Source: Beta vulgaris subsp. vulgaris
Lineage: Eukaryota; Streptophyta; Magnoliopsida; Caryophyllales; Amaranthaceae
Length of the DNA: 64,000 nt
Assembly (NCBI RefSeq): GCF_026745355.1
Contig: NC_079203.1
Span: 38,970,492 to 39,034,491 of the forward strand
Direction of reading: 5' to 3'
The position numbers were made by a program, and so were the translations under genes. This document shows, one piece after another, positions 1 through 12,366 of this stretch (positions within the stretch are counted from its first letter, which is position 1; every line of letters starts with the position of its first letter). Under the pieces are notes generated by a model. That model was not told the DNA's origin and did no database searches. It saw nothing but the letters and a program-made list of their open reading frames with translations.

Positions 1-419
1 TCCCTTGAAACCTAACATTGTAAAATTATAAATAGAAGAAAATAATTTTCCAAGAAAATGTTTTATGCCCTACCAAACAGAGCCTTAGTGTATATATACA
101 CCACTCTTATTTTTGAAACTCTACTTTTGGACTAAAATCAAAATTAATTTGCCTATGAAACTTCCTTCCTGATTTAGAGAAAATTTATCACGGTGTAGAT
201 GTATGTACACTGAGTGTACATCTATTACTTGCCTTATAAAACAATGAGATATCTTTATTACTTTGGAAAAACTGACGAGGTTGGTCACAACTATGGTCAC
301 CCTTACATAAAAGGTCCAAACTTTCGAATATTCCACAACAGTCTCAACTTTGGGGGGTCAATTACAATAATAGTCCTAACAAGTTACCTAATCTACTATA
401 ACAGGTAAACTTTTGAAAC

Positions 420-570
420 CACTACCCTATCCCCTGCACCACCACCCCCTCCCCCGCCCTCGAAACTCTTTCACTACCTTGCCACCACCTCCCATGCCCT
501 GAAACCTCATCCCCTGCCCCACAACTCTCTCTCCCGCCCTTGAAACCTCCTCTAGTGCCCCACCCCCACC
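420..570. repeat. C-rich degenerate short repeats inside the MULE
   Basis: The plus strand is very C-rich and repeats variants of CCCTGCCC followed by GAAACC about every 30 bases. The same motif returns on the far side of the copia insertion (about 6340-6430), as expected if both stretches belong to one interrupted element. Open frames across it are low-complexity and were not called as genes. The stretch 570-960 is pyrimidine-rich with no recognisable gene. Confidence 0.5.
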
Positions 571-968
571 TAACCTACTCGTGAAACTGCTACTCTTTAC
601 CTCCCTACCGTTGGCTAGTGGAAACACGTCCACCCTCCCATATGCCTCCTCCCACTCTTGCGTCTCTGATTTACTCCTCCTGTCTGCTTGTCGTCGGTTA
701 GATGAACCCAATAACCGCCCCAAAATCCATTTTCTCTCGTGGCTTCTCTTTCTCAAGTCCTTCTCTCAAACCATTGTCTTTCTCTTTCTCTCTCTTTGTA
801 GGTCCCCTCACCCTCTGTTGGCGTTCTTTTTCATCAGTGAAGCTTTATCTCCTCTCGTTGGCTGCTGCCCTATCTCTCCCTCCTTTGTTTGACTTGGTTT
901 GGTTGTTGGTGCATGAACTAGTGATGCAGCTGCACCATTTCTCCCTCTTTCCCCTTGGTGGTGTTGAC

Positions 969-1213
969 TATTGGAGCTTAATAATAAAGCATGTAATGCT
1001 GATGGGGATAATAATATAAGCCACATCAGCTTATGGTTGTTACAAGATAGTTATGACTCCTAACTAACTATCTAACAAACCTTTGTATAAATAGTATTCT
1101 TTCTCTCTCTTTGTATGGTAAGAAATACAATAATACAATTCATTACTTCTCTCTTCTCTCAATCATTTCTTTCATTTCTCTGAACATATGAAGTTAATCT
1201 TCATAAATTGTCA
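969..1213 (+). repeat. 5' LTR of copia element
   Basis: The start is fixed by the target duplication and by alignment to the 3' LTR; the end is fixed by the primer binding site that follows directly. A TATA-like TATAAATA lies near 1085-1092 and is followed by CT-rich sequence and a TTGTATGG stretch, which would place the transcription start in the second half of the LTR. It differs from the 3' LTR near 996 (G for T) and near 1019 (G for C). Confidence 0.93.
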
Positions 1214-1225
1214 TGGTATCAGAGC
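1214..1225 (+). promoter_or_regulatory. tRNA-iMet primer binding site
   Basis: TGGTATCAGAGC follows the 5' LTR with no gap. This is the usual plant copia primer site, complementary to the 3' end of initiator methionine tRNA. Confidence 0.9.
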
Positions 1226-1565
1226 TATGCTCAAACTCTAGGACATATCTTCACTGAATCTTCCGCATTGATTCTGAAATTCTCTTTCTGCAAATTCAAA
1301 GGTAATCAGAAGAATTTCAGCTTAAAATTTCTTCGATCAAGGTGTGTTTCTTATTTTGATTCACATACGCTAGATTCTTTGTATACTACAGAATTTCTTC
1401 TTTAATCTTGCTGATTTTGTAGTAATTGTTGAAATCTTTCTGAAATTTCTGGCCAATTTCAAACAATCCTACTTTTTCCTGAAATTCTCAATATCAAATT
1501 CATTTTTCATTTTGTTTCTCAAAATTTCATCATCTTTTCTTCATTTGTTCTTCAATCTGTTCATA

Positions 1566-4500
1566 ATGACTACTTCTTCAAGCACAAACACATCATCCAC
1601 TATACCTTGGAATCAGGATCAAAATAGTCCATACTATACTCTTCCCTCTGATTCACATTCTGCTCAATTAGTTTCCTTCAAATTTAGTGGTGAAGGATAT
1701 ACTAGTTGGAAAAGAGCCATGTTGCTCACTCTCTCAGCCAAGAATAAGTTGGTTTTGTAGATGGCAGTCACAACCTCCTGCTGATGAATATCTGCTGAAT
1801 ATAAAGCATGGTCAAGGTGCAATGATCTAGCTCATGGATTTTGTTTAATCTTGATGAAAACATAGTAGTATTTATGTTTATGAGAACTGCTAGAGATATA
1901 TGGTTGGACCTTGAAGAACGTTTGGTTACACTTCTCTGGCTCAGATTTATGCATTAGAACAGAAATTAGCTGACATACATCAAGAAGGAACTCAATCTGT
2001 GTCTAAGTTCTTTACTAGTATCAAGACTGTCTGGGATGCAATTGATGAGGCTAATCCTCTTCCTTATTTACCTGTAATAAATTCTTGCAACTTAACTAAG
2101 AGACTTCTTGAAAGGCATCAAGAAAGAATGATCATTCAATTCATGATGAAGTTGACAGATCAGTTTGCAATAATTCGAGGAAACATGCTCATGATGCAGA
2201 AATTACCTAAGGTTACTGAAGCTTTTAGGATGTTTGCTCAGGAGGAGAAACACAAGGAAATTTCATCTGCCACTTCTTCACAAACTGAGTCCATGGCTTT
2301 TATGGCAGATAAACGAAGATATTCTGAACATAGATCATTTGGAAACAATGTAAAGCCCACCAGCAACAATTTCAAGAAACCTTTCAAAGGTTCTGGAGGT
2401 ACTAAGGCTGATAAACCTGGTTCCAAGTATTATTGTACTCACTGTGACGTTCCAGGTCATAGTGTTGATAGGTGCTTCAAAATTCATGGCTATCCAGCCA
2501 ATTTCAAAGGGTTCAAAGATAAACGAGTTGCTGCTATATCTACTCATGAAGAAACTGTTGCTATGGATGTTGATGATTCACCTGGTCCTTCCCTCTCTAT
2601 GGATCAATATAATCAACTTATCACTATGCTTAAATCTCAATCCACCACCACTGGAGCACAAGCTATGATGGCAGGTAACAGTCTATGTTTCTTGTCTTGC
2701 TCTGACTCTAAATGGTTACTTGATAGTGGTGCAACAGACCACATTTGCTCTGATTTAACTTATTTCTCTGAATATCAACTTATACATGATTCTGAAAATT
2801 TCATTACTATTCCTGATGGAAGTAAAATACCAGTAAAGCACATTGGTTCAGTCATGTTAACTACAGACATTATACTTCATAATGTGTTACATGTGCCTCA
2901 ATTCAAGTTCAATCTCATTTCTGTGCACAAGTTATGCCAAGATATGAATTGTGAATTACATTTCACTTCTGATAAATGCTTTGTTTCTGAGAACGAGAAG
3001 TTGATTCCTCTTGGTAATCTCAAGGCTGGATTGTATAATGTTCAAGATCACAAGGTTTTTCCCAAAGTTGCTGTTGTTTCCCTTACATACAATAAGACTT
3101 GTCTAGCTACTGTTAATGATGCTAAATTGTGGCATCTTAGATTAGGCCATTTGCCTTTTAACAAATTACATTTTCTTCCTATTTCTTGTGATCCTAAGTC
3201 TTGTCATGACATCATTTGTCAAGTATGTCCCAAGGCAAAGCAAACTCGTGTACCTTTTCCTAGAAGCTCAATAAAAACAAATAAACCTTTTGAACTGTTA
3301 CACCTTGATGTTTGGGGTCCTCACTCTGTTAATACACCTTCTGGTTGTAACAAATTCCTCACCATAGTAGATGATTTTAGCAGGTTTACATGGGTACACT
3401 TCTTGAAATATAAATCTGATTGTGTTTTTGTCATGAAGAATTTTCTGCAAATGGTTCAGAATCAGTTTAATACAAATGTGCAATGCATTAGATCAGATAA
3501 TGCTGGTGAATTGTGTGAAGGTGACATGAAACAGCTCTATGACCATCTTGGTATTCTCATTCAAACAAGCTGTAGTGATACACCTCAGCAAAATGGAGTT
3601 GTAGAACGTAAGCATAAACATCTTATGGAGACTGCTAGGGCTCTATACATTCAGTCTAGAGTGCCTGATAGATTATGGGGATATTGTGTCATGTGTGCTT
3701 CTTATCTGATCAATAGGATGCCTCTGAAAGCAATTAATCATGCTACTCCATACTTCAGATTATATGGCAAAGCTGCTAATCTTTCCCATCTTCGAACCTT
3801 TGGTTGTTTATGCTATGTCTCTACTTCTAAACACAATAGATCTAAGCTTCATGCTAGAGCTCAACCTTATGTATTCCTTGGTTATTCTGATAAGCAGAAG
3901 GGATATAAAGTTCTTGATATTGACACTAACAAGGTTAGTATCACCAGGGATGTTTACTTTCATGAAAGACACTTTCCATATCATCTTTTTCATAAACATT
4001 CTACACCTACATCTAACTATACACATGCCATCTTTCTTCCTTCTAGTTCTTCTCCAATCTTTCATGACCCACATGAATTCTCTTCACCAACTACTTTTTT
4101 CCCTTCTCATGATTCTCCCTCTCCTTCTCCTGCTCACATCTCTTCTACTTCTCATACTACTTCACCTGATTCTTCTTCTTCTCTTGCTACACCTATTGAT
4201 GTTCCTTACTCATCTTCCCCCACACCTGAACCTTCTTCACTTCCTACTAAATCTACCAGACAACACCATCCTCCTTCTTACTTACAAGACTATCATTGTC
4301 TGTCTACTTCTTCTCTACCTTCTCCTCACTGGTGTAACTTTGTTTCTTATCATAAATTTCCTTCTGAACATCAAGCTTTCATCTCTCAAGCCTGTACTTT
4401 AACTGAACCTTCTAATTACCTTGAAGCTTCTACTGATCCTCTATGGATTGATGCTATGTCTGCTGAACTCTTAGCTTTACAGCAAAACAACACTTGGGAT

Positions 4501-5935
4501 CTGGTTCCACTTCCAAAGGGTAAGAAACCAATTGGTTCTAAATGGGTCTACAAAGTTAAGCTCAAAGCTAATGGTGAATTAGAGAAGTGTAAAGCTCGTT
4601 TAGTTGCTAAAGGTTTTAATAAAAAATATAGGATTGATTATGAAGAGACTTTTAGTCCAGTGGTTAAAATGAGCACAGTTAGAACTATTATAGCTGTGGC
4701 AGCTTGCAAGAAATGGCAATTATTTCAACTAGATGTGAATAATGCCTTCTTGCATGGGGATTTAAAAGAAGAAGTTTACATGAGAGTGCCTGAAGAAATG
4801 GCAAATCCACATCAGCTTGTTTGCAATCTTACTAAGTCCCTCTATGGACTTAAACAGGCTTCTAGACAATGGCATGAGAAGTTGTCTCACTCTCTTCTTG
4901 CTTAAGGCTTTGTGAAATCTCACTATGATCATAGTCTGTTTATTAAGAAGCATCATGAAGATATCTGTATTGCAGCAGTGTATGTTGATGACATACTTGT
5001 AACTGGTACTAATCTTGCTGAAATAGAGGCTCTTAAGGTTCATTTGCATCATGAATTTAGTATCAAGGATCTTGGTCAGTTGCACTATTTCCTTGGTCTA
5101 GAAGTGAGTTATACAGATTCTGGTATTTTGTTAAGCCAAGGCAAATTTACAAAGGAACTTCTTTCTTGCTGCAAGTTTGATCTTTCTAAGAAAGCTTCTA
5201 CTCCTCTTCCCATCAATCTTAAGTTACATGCTGACCTTGGAGACCTACTGTATGATCCTTCTACTTACATATCATTAGTAGGGAAGCTTAATTTTCTTAC
5301 AACAACCAGGCCTGACTTAGCCTATGCAGTTCAGAATCTTAGTCAATTCATGCAGAATCCAAGAACATTTCATCATGATGCATTGCTTCATACTCTTAGA
5401 TATGTTGCTTGCACAGCTAGTCATGGCATCATGCTTAAAGCCAGTGACACCTTATGCCTACAAGCTTTCTCTGATTCTGACTAGGCAGCTTGTCCAGATT
5501 CTAGGCAATCAATCACTGGTTATATACTTCTTTTTGGTGGTTCACCTATTACTTGGAAATCCAAGAAACAAAGCACTGTATCCAAGTCTTCTTCTGAGGC
5601 TGAATACAGAGCTATGGCAGCTGCTACATCAGAAGTAACCTGGGTTGTCAGGTTGTTAGAGGATCTGGGCATTACTAATCTGAAGCCTGTTACTCTCCAA
5701 TGTGACAACCAATCAGCTCTTCCATGAGAGGACAAAACACATAGAGATTGATTGTCACTTCACTAGAGAGAAAGTTCTTGAAGGTCTACTTCATCTCACC
5801 TATCTTCCTACTCAGCAACAGTTGGCTGATATCTTTACTAAAACTCTTCCCTCTAAACATCTCAATGTTCTCCTTCACAAGTTGGGAATGTCTATTGCTA
5901 TCCCTTCCAACTTGAGGGGGGGTATTGGAGCTTAA
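1566..5935 (+). pseudogene. Broken copia gag-pol polyprotein
   Basis: The gag start at 1566 opens an N-terminal copia gag domain that is lost at a stop at 1758-1760 after a frameshift. More shifts lie between 1760 and about 1945, then one long frame runs to a TAA at 4903-4905. That frame holds a CX2CX4HX4C zinc knuckle (about 2430-2475), the protease motif DSGA (about 2718), a GAG-pre-integrase HHCC region (about 3130-3240), integrase core motifs ([22 protein letters not shown], about 3300-3640) and the first half of reverse transcriptase ([13 protein letters not shown]). The frame continues past the stop with the RT active site YVDD (about 4981) and reaches a second stop, TAG at 5482-5484, at the start of RNase H. 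The RNase H tail shifts frame near 5700-5730. At least five lesions are visible, so no functional polyprotein is expected. Confidence 0.93.
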
Positions 5936-6167
5936 TAATAAAGCATGTAATGCTGATGTGGATAATAATATAACCCACATCAGCTTATGGTTGTTACAAG
6001 ATAGTTATGACTCCTAACTAACTATCTAACAAACCTTTGTATAAATAGTATTCTTTCTCTCTCTTTGTATGGTAAGAAATACAATAATACAATTCATTAC
6101 TTCTCTCTTCTCTCAATCATTTCTTTCATTTCTCTGAACATATGAAGTTAATCTTCATAAATTGTCA
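5923..6167 (+). repeat. 3' LTR of copia element with adjacent polypurine tract
   Basis: 245 bp, two differences from the 5' LTR. It is preceded directly by the polypurine tract GAGGGGGGG (5914-5922), the plus-strand primer site, and followed by the target duplication TTGAC. Confidence 0.93.
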
Positions 6168-6612
6168 TTGACACTGCCTTTTTTGCTAGAGCCGAACCAC
6201 TGTTTATCGTTGCCCCTTTCTTGTTGTTATTGTTGTTGTTGTTGATGTGTTGTTTGTTGTTAAGGCGTTGCTGTTGTTTTGTTCTCTCTATCTTCTCCGC
6301 CTGTCTTGCTGCTGCTGATGGCCACCGCCGCTGCCTCACCCTTGAAACCCCCTCCCCTGCCCTGTCTCATGGAACCCATCCCTTACGTATCTTTGAAACC
6401 TCCTAATTTGAAACTACCTGCCCTAAAACCAGTAAAAGAAGTTTTTTTTTTAAAAAAAATTATCGCTTAAACCGGTAACCTATCCACTTGGACCGTTATT
6501 GTAAAACACATCCTTCAAAGTTGGAACTGTTATGGAATAATCGAAATTTGGAACCTTTTATGGAAGGGGGGCCATAATTGAGACCAACCTTAATAATTTT
6601 GCCTATTATATT

Positions 6613-7157
6613 ACTTAATCAATTTTATTACTTCATTAGGATATGATGCTTATCATTTTTGCACCATTTATGTAATGATCTTGACAGTCAATTCTTAAAA
6701 GTATTGTCTATAAGAGGTTTACATTAAGGATTTACTCACTTTAGTTCCTATCCTTTTTTTGGGAATACTTTTAATTTCTAGGAACTTTTTTTCTTCTTTT
6801 TTTCTATATCATTGCTCCAGTGGATATAAATGAAGAGACTATGGGTCGGTTTTCTTCACTTTGAATTTGCTTATTTTCAGAAAAAAAAAAAAAAAAAAAA
6901 GTTCATGAAAAATAAGACAAGTTCAGAGAAAAATAAGAAAATTTCATAAAAAGTAAGACAATTTAAGAGAAGTCAAGAATTTTTTTAAAAAAAAAGTTAA
7001 GAAAAGTTCATAAAAATTAAGAAAAATAAAATGAATAGGACATATCCTAGATCTTTTAAAAAAAAGCAAGAAGAATAAATACTCTTTTTATGAAACTGAG
7101 AAAGTATTATCTCAAAGATATAAGGGAAGACTTCACTTGCTTTCACCAGATCCACTA
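6613..7157. other. AT-rich spacer without a gene
   Basis: I see no coding region. It holds an A tract of about 20 bases near 6881-6900 and several imperfect repeats of AGAAAAATAAGAAAATTCAT type just after it. Confidence 0.5.
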
Positions 7158-7549
7158 ACAGGGATGCCAATGGATCGAGTCCAACAAGAACAGGGCTCAG
7201 ATTTTTTTTGAGGTGTACCCAGACTCGCTCCAAACCAAATAAAAAAATTCAAACCCTTACCCAAACCCTCTGGGTCTAGCAGGTTTCGAGTGCTTAAGTT
7301 ATTTTTCTTATTGTCTATATCCTTTAATATATACCTCTTTTCGTCAACTTTTTTTTCATAAAACGATGGTAGCGATAAGCTCGACAAATCATACTAATGA
7401 AGTAATAAATTATAACTCGAGAAAATACTGTTTTGACCTTTCAATTTAATAGTTTAGTACAAGACTATTAAAAATACATGATATCAAAGATGTCTACACA
7501 AGTATCATATACTTCAATATATAACAATGATATCAACACTAGTACAAAA

Positions 7550-7900
7550 TTAAGGATTTGTGTCGAACCTGGGACCTGCATTTATGTCGGACATCGATCT
7601 GATAACATGGGTCTCGGCGCAAATTAAGGAAACATGGTATGCGTCGGACATGGAAACGACGCAATTGATGATCTATTTGCGTCGGACGCAGTGCAACATG
7701 TGACGCACAAGACGCCTCTTGCATCCACACAATAGTCATTTGCGTCAATCACCCGTGTCACATGCAGAGCAATGAGCGACACAAATGGTTCACATCTGCA
7801 TCGCACATCACTCAGCATGTGACATAGATGATGACGTCAAGCCAATGCCCAACAACACTCATATGCGTTGCACACTGCATTCATGCGATGCACATGAGTG
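7550..7900. repeat. Left subterminal repeats of the first CACTA
   Basis: Short motifs GCGTCGGAC, GACGCA and TTGCGTC recur in both orientations, about every 20-40 bp. They resume after the nested hAT MITE at about 8465-8565. In CACTA elements such arrays are the binding sites of the TNPA-type protein; that role is inferred here. Confidence 0.7.
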
Positions 7901-7908
7901 TTACCAAG

Positions 7909-8449
7909 TAGGGGTGAGCAAAAATTCTGAGTACCCAGACCCAGTATGGACCCGATGGGTCCGTACCCAGACCCGGTCCAACTGGGTCCGGGTCCAAAAA
8001 ATGGACCTGGTTGCATCCAGTTCCAATTCTGGGTAGAATTTTGTCGGACCCGGTACCTGGTGGGTACTTGATTTGACCGGTTTCGGCTCTGGGTGCCCGG
8101 TTGGAGAGGGTCGGGGTCCGGGTACCCGGTACTTAGAATTGTTTTTTTTTTCCATATACTCATATAGAATTGGTAATAGGATAATAGATGTTAAGTAAAA
8201 AGTTAGTACTTAGTAGGCCTTTAGGCCCATTTAATTTTTTTCAAAAAATTTTATAGCTCAATTGCCCCATCTTTGTATGTTGTTAAACTTACAACTAGGT
8301 ACCCAGTTCTAGACCTGGTACCCGCCGGTTCCGGGTCTGGGTCCAAAAATTTAGGTCCCGGTTGAACCAGTTTCGATTCAAGATTTTTAATGCCTACTGG
8401 GTCCGGGTCTATGAAATTCTACCGGGTACCCGATTATGCTCACCCCCTA
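7909..8449. mobile_element. hAT-type MITE nested in the CACTA left end
   Basis: Terminal inverted repeats TAGGGGTGAGCA (left) and TGCTCACCCCCTA (right) enclose 541 bp. The 8-bp flanks TTACCAAG (7901-7908) and TTTCCAAG (8450-8457) match at 7 of 8 positions, as expected for hAT. The interior is full of GGGTCCGGGTC / GGGTACCCG words in both orientations and has no coding capacity. Confidence 0.88.
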
Positions 8450-8842
8450 TTTCCAAGCCATGCTAGCAGCCCAGCCTCACTCATTTGCGTCCCACATAGC
8501 ACAACATGTGATACATATGATTGTAATTTGCGTCACATGTAGTGCTATGTGCGACGCAGATGAGTGTTTTTTTCCAACTTCATATTTTTTGTTATTTTTT
8601 TTTCATATACTAAAGCTTAAACTTCAAAACTAAACGAACATTATATTAATAATTATGAGCAGAAAATTTGGCAGAGTCCCCGTTGCAATTTGGACAACCC
8701 AAGAAATTCTTGGGAAAATTTTGCATATATAACCAAAACCTGTTCTAATACATCTCAATCAAGCAACCAATATTGCAGTAAGCAACTAACAAGGTTCAAT
8801 CAACAAAATATTATTCAACCTACAAATACATATACTAACTAG

Positions 8843-10075
8843 TTACTTTGCTGCTTTGACGGCCTCTATAAAGTATTTTGCAAAAAGTTCTTTGAGTTCG
8901 TCGATCTCAGTTATGGAGTATGGCTGAGTACTTGGTGGAAAATCCTAGAAATATATTAAAATAGTCAATATACTTGAAAATCCTATAAGTATATATAATG
9001 AATTTAAGACATACATATACCTCCTATAAATTATTTGAATCATAACGCAAGCAGGCGATTTCAAGCATGTATCTCTTCACGAAATAGCCGCATTCCTCTC
9101 CTCTCGATTACACTACACCAAATTTAAGATATATATTCGAATCGGAAATAAAATCCCAAGTAGAAATATAAAATGTATATCAAATACAAAATCATAAGAG
9201 TTTTACCGGCATAGTTATCCAAGACAATTTAGTTCTTTTATTGGATCCTTGAAGGCGCATGAAACTTGTATATGCACTAAGTATAAAATTTTTGTAACAA
9301 TTAATTACTTAAGAATTTATAAATTTTTTGAAATATCATAAAATGCATGTAAAATAATTAACATGTATAACAACTATGAACTTACGTATACAGCGGCATC
9401 TTGATAGCTAATTTTCTTTCTCTGGAGTGAATCAAATAAATATATCGCTTTCTTAGATAGACAAATGACAAGAAGAATCCAATGTTCCCTAAGGCGTGAA
9501 ATAGAATGTGATGCTCATATAACCACAAGTTCATAAAGATAAAACAAAATAAAGATTAGTTTAACTAACATACTTTTGAATATACGGACATAGGATGAAA
9601 CGCATATCTTGATTCGCTTTCATTAAACTTGCCATGTAGTTGATCACGGCATCTAGTTGATTATGTATCATGGTCACCGAGTATCATGGTCGCTGAAATC
9701 ATACTTGGACACATGAAACCAATAGTACCATCTGGTTCAGACTCCTCTTCTAATTGCCTACACTCCATATACTTATAGTTAGGAAAACAATAAAGAATAA
9801 ATATCCATGTTAATTAGTTTAGTGTTTGAGAATTCTCACATCATAAATATTTGCAAAATGGATACATTAAGCCATGATCCCGTGAGAAGTTGAAAAATAT
9901 CTTTTTGCGAGAGAATGATCATCTTATCATCACTATCATAATTGAAGATGGTACTCTTCATAACTTGCATAATAAAAGGCTCATTTGAGGGTCGGTTGCA
10001 AAATAATCGGTGCATATCCTTGAGAATATCATCCATATATATCCTCTAGTGACAAGTCAATAAAAGGATCTACGT
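8843..10075 (-). pseudogene. Ulp1-like C48 cysteine protease of the CACTA element (degenerate)
   Basis: Read right to left, exon-like blocks encode parts of a Ulp1/SENP-type (C48) peptidase of the kind carried by plant transposons. Visible blocks: about 10075-9840 (SLEDIYMDDILKDMHRLF and LTGSWLNVSILQIFM), about 9777-9680, about 9660-9590 (LDAVINYMASLMKANQDMR), about 9480-9390 with the catalytic His in EHWILLVICLSKKA and the Asp in YLFDSL, about 9110-9030 with the catalytic Cys in ECGYFVKRYMLEIA, and a last block about 8955-8843 (YSITEIDELKELFAKYF, then TAA). Several borders have plausible GT/AG sites. The upstream part is missing or fused to transposase remains, and at least one block needs a frame correction. 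The His-Asp-Cys order fits C48. The function in transposition is not known. Confidence 0.8.
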
Positions 10076-10332
10076 GCCTATGTCACGCCTCATCGGTGCA
10101 AGGATCACTATCAACTATTTTTTTTCTTCTTCTTCATCGCACCTTCCTTAGGTAAATGTTCGTAATTCAATTCGACTTCTTTTTAATTCATACTATATAT
10201 GTACATAGATTATTTCATATATAAATCAAGCTTACTTAGTATATAAATCAAGATATTAAACATACGTTGCCTGATTAACTGAGACTAACTATTTCGGCCA
10301 TTCTGTGAGTGAACTGATAGCTTGACTGAGTT

Positions 10333-11460
10333 TCATGATGAATGGAGTAGGTAATAGAACTGGAGCATTTGCGTAATCCGAAAAAAATCATCAACACTCA
10401 CTTTCACGTTTGTATGATGTGATGATGACTCTATTTGTGGATGAACCGACCAAGTACTATGCTGGGTACCTAGTTTGCCAAATGGGTTCGTCCCATCTAT
10501 ACAAAGTCCAAGCCTAAGATTTTGAGGTTCTTTACCAAAATCGGGAAACTTTCGGTCGATATTTCTCCATTTCGGAGAATCAGTCGAATGTCTAAGCATC
10601 CCATCTTTCTTCCTCTCGTGCGCATGCCACCTTAATAATTTAACATTATTTTCATTCGAAAATAAACGCCTAAATCTCATAATCATTAGAAGATACCAAA
10701 GAACCTTCGCCAGAGGTTCTTTCTTTCTCACCCCTTCATCATCCTCCTTTATCTTGTACTAAGACTCTTCACACCTTGGACACTCACCCAAATTCTTGTA
10801 CTCATTTCGATATAGCACACAATTATTTTGACATGCATGTATCTTCTCATATTTCATACCTAATGGACACAACAATTTATTTGCTTTATAGGTAAAGTTG
10901 GGAATTTCATTCCCTTCAGGTAGCAGTTCTTGTAAAAAAGTGAACAACTCACTTAGACCTTTATTTGTCCAACTATGCTTCGAGTTCATATTGAATAATG
11001 TGAGGATGCTAGAAAGATTAGTGAAATTCTTACACCTCGGATACATAAATTTATCCTCTGCACTTAAAATACTATCGTACATATTCAGGAGATCGGTTCC
11101 TTCATCCTCCAAATTGTACAACATCTCATCTACCTTATCATTATCATCATCTACCTTATCATTATCATTATCATTATCATCCTCTCCTTTTTCGATATTA
11201 ACCTCAACCTCATCATCAATGTGATCAACATGCAAATCATCACACAATCTAGTGGAGCTCATACTCTGATCATAAAACTCTCCATGACATGTCCACCTAG
11301 TATAATAACTCTTAAACCTACAATGAATCAAATGATCCTTAATTTGATCCACATTACGATACCCCCTTGAGTTAATCACAATAAGGACACAAGACTAACT
11401 TTGACCCATTCTGCGATTGATGTTCTAACGCAACCTTGATAAATTCATCAACCCCTTGTA
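10333..11460 (-). pseudogene. TNP2-type CACTA transposase, N-terminal part only
   Basis: The minus strand encodes a Transpos_assoc-type N-terminus (GVDEFIKVALEHQSQNG, then SRGYRNVDQIKDHLI after a frameshift near 11385), an acidic Asp/Asn repeat stretch (about 11220-11100), the conserved KYEKIHACQNNCVLYRNEY, and LRLGLCIDGTNPFGK, whose Asp is the first catalytic acidic residue of TNP2 proteins. One in-frame TAG (10757-10759) interrupts the frame after CPRCEES. After TQHSTWSV the sequence no longer resembles TNP2 and soon reaches a stop, so the rest of the catalytic domain is deleted. It cannot supply transposase activity. Confidence 0.85.
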
Positions 11461-12366
11461 GAAATGTTACTGAAATCTAATTACCATACATCCAAATTCA
11501 ATCCATCTACATACACTAGAGATATCAAACAATAACACAATTGATCACATCTTATCAAATGCAGTCATGAACATTTTGGTCCTTATCACTATAACCTAAC
11601 CCATCCTTGAGTTTCTCATCTCACTAGTGAATGAACATTTGCATTTTCAATTCTAAGAAAAATCCGACAACACTTCCCTACAGTTCTCCAAGTACATAAT
11701 GAAAATAGTAGGTAAACTATCAACATATGTACCCAGAGAACGCTTAGGGAAATGAGCTAGATCTTTCTTATAATCGAAGATCAAACATTCATTGACATCC
11801 TAAGTGAGATAAGAAACTCAAAGACAGTCCTAAACCAAGGACCGTTCAAGACTTACTCCTAATGAGTAAGCCTCGAACGAGTATCTAGGCAAATGATGCA
11901 CATTGCAATTAAACAACACAAATCAATCCATTACTTAGATTTCCCTCCCCACCCGTTAAGGTATGTCCATATCTCCATTTTTTGAATAATTAACACAACA
12001 ATCCAGAAATTCATAATTCATATACAACAAAGTTAATAATTTAATAAAAAAAACCATCAATTCATATACTTTCCCAATCACATAACCAAACAATTCCATA
12101 GATTTCCCGACTCTCCTATATAGGTTAGGTCATAATTCAACATTATAGGAAAAAATAAAACAAATCTACATAAAACAAACGATATAATACATACATCTAC
12201 TATTAAGGAGCAACGAAGACAAGCACGACGAGGTGAGCTTGGAGCATCGGCAAGCAGACAAGTAGAGGACGAATGAGGCAACTGCAGTTGAGCATTAACC
12301 AACCCAAACATTAAATAGTGATTGAAAGTCATAACATATAAGATTAAAGTAGATTAAAAGTTTATA

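Larger units (their letters stand above)
969..6167 (+). mobile_element. Ty1-copia LTR retrotransposon, full-length but defective
   Basis: Two 245-bp LTRs (969-1213 and 5923-6167) flank a primer binding site, a gag-pol region in the copia order (gag, protease, integrase, reverse transcriptase, RNase H) and a polypurine tract. The 5-bp target duplication TTGAC lies at 964-968 and 6168-6172. The LTRs differ at only two positions that I can find, so the insertion is recent. The LTRs begin TA and end CA; TA..CA is one of the known non-canonical copia terminus types. The coding region has several frameshifts and stops, so the copy cannot move on its own. Confidence 0.95.
265..6603. mobile_element. 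Non-autonomous Mutator-like element (MULE) with long TIRs, split by a copia insertion
   Basis: The left arm (about 265-400) and the reverse complement of the right arm (about 6465-6603) match over roughly 130 bp, including GAGGTTGGTC / AAGGTTGGTC and the shared run CATAAAAGGT. Nine-base flanks TATTACTTT (256-264) and TATTATATT (6604-6612) agree at 7 of 9 positions. Long terminal inverted repeats with 9-bp target duplications are typical of Mutator-like elements. Without the nested copia (969-6172) the element was about 1.1 kb and shows no transposase, so it is non-autonomous. The superfamily is an inference from structure; the inverted repeat itself is visible. Confidence 0.65.

Noticed and set aside
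427..1026. Overlapping open frames of 70-110 codons on both strands
   Set aside because: They arise from C/T-rich low-complexity DNA in the Mutator-like element and have no domain or codon signal.
3740..4402. 220-codon leucine-rich open frame inside the copia element
   Set aside because: It is the shifted reading of the Ser/Pro/Thr-rich spacer between integrase and reverse transcriptase; the real frame carries all known motifs.
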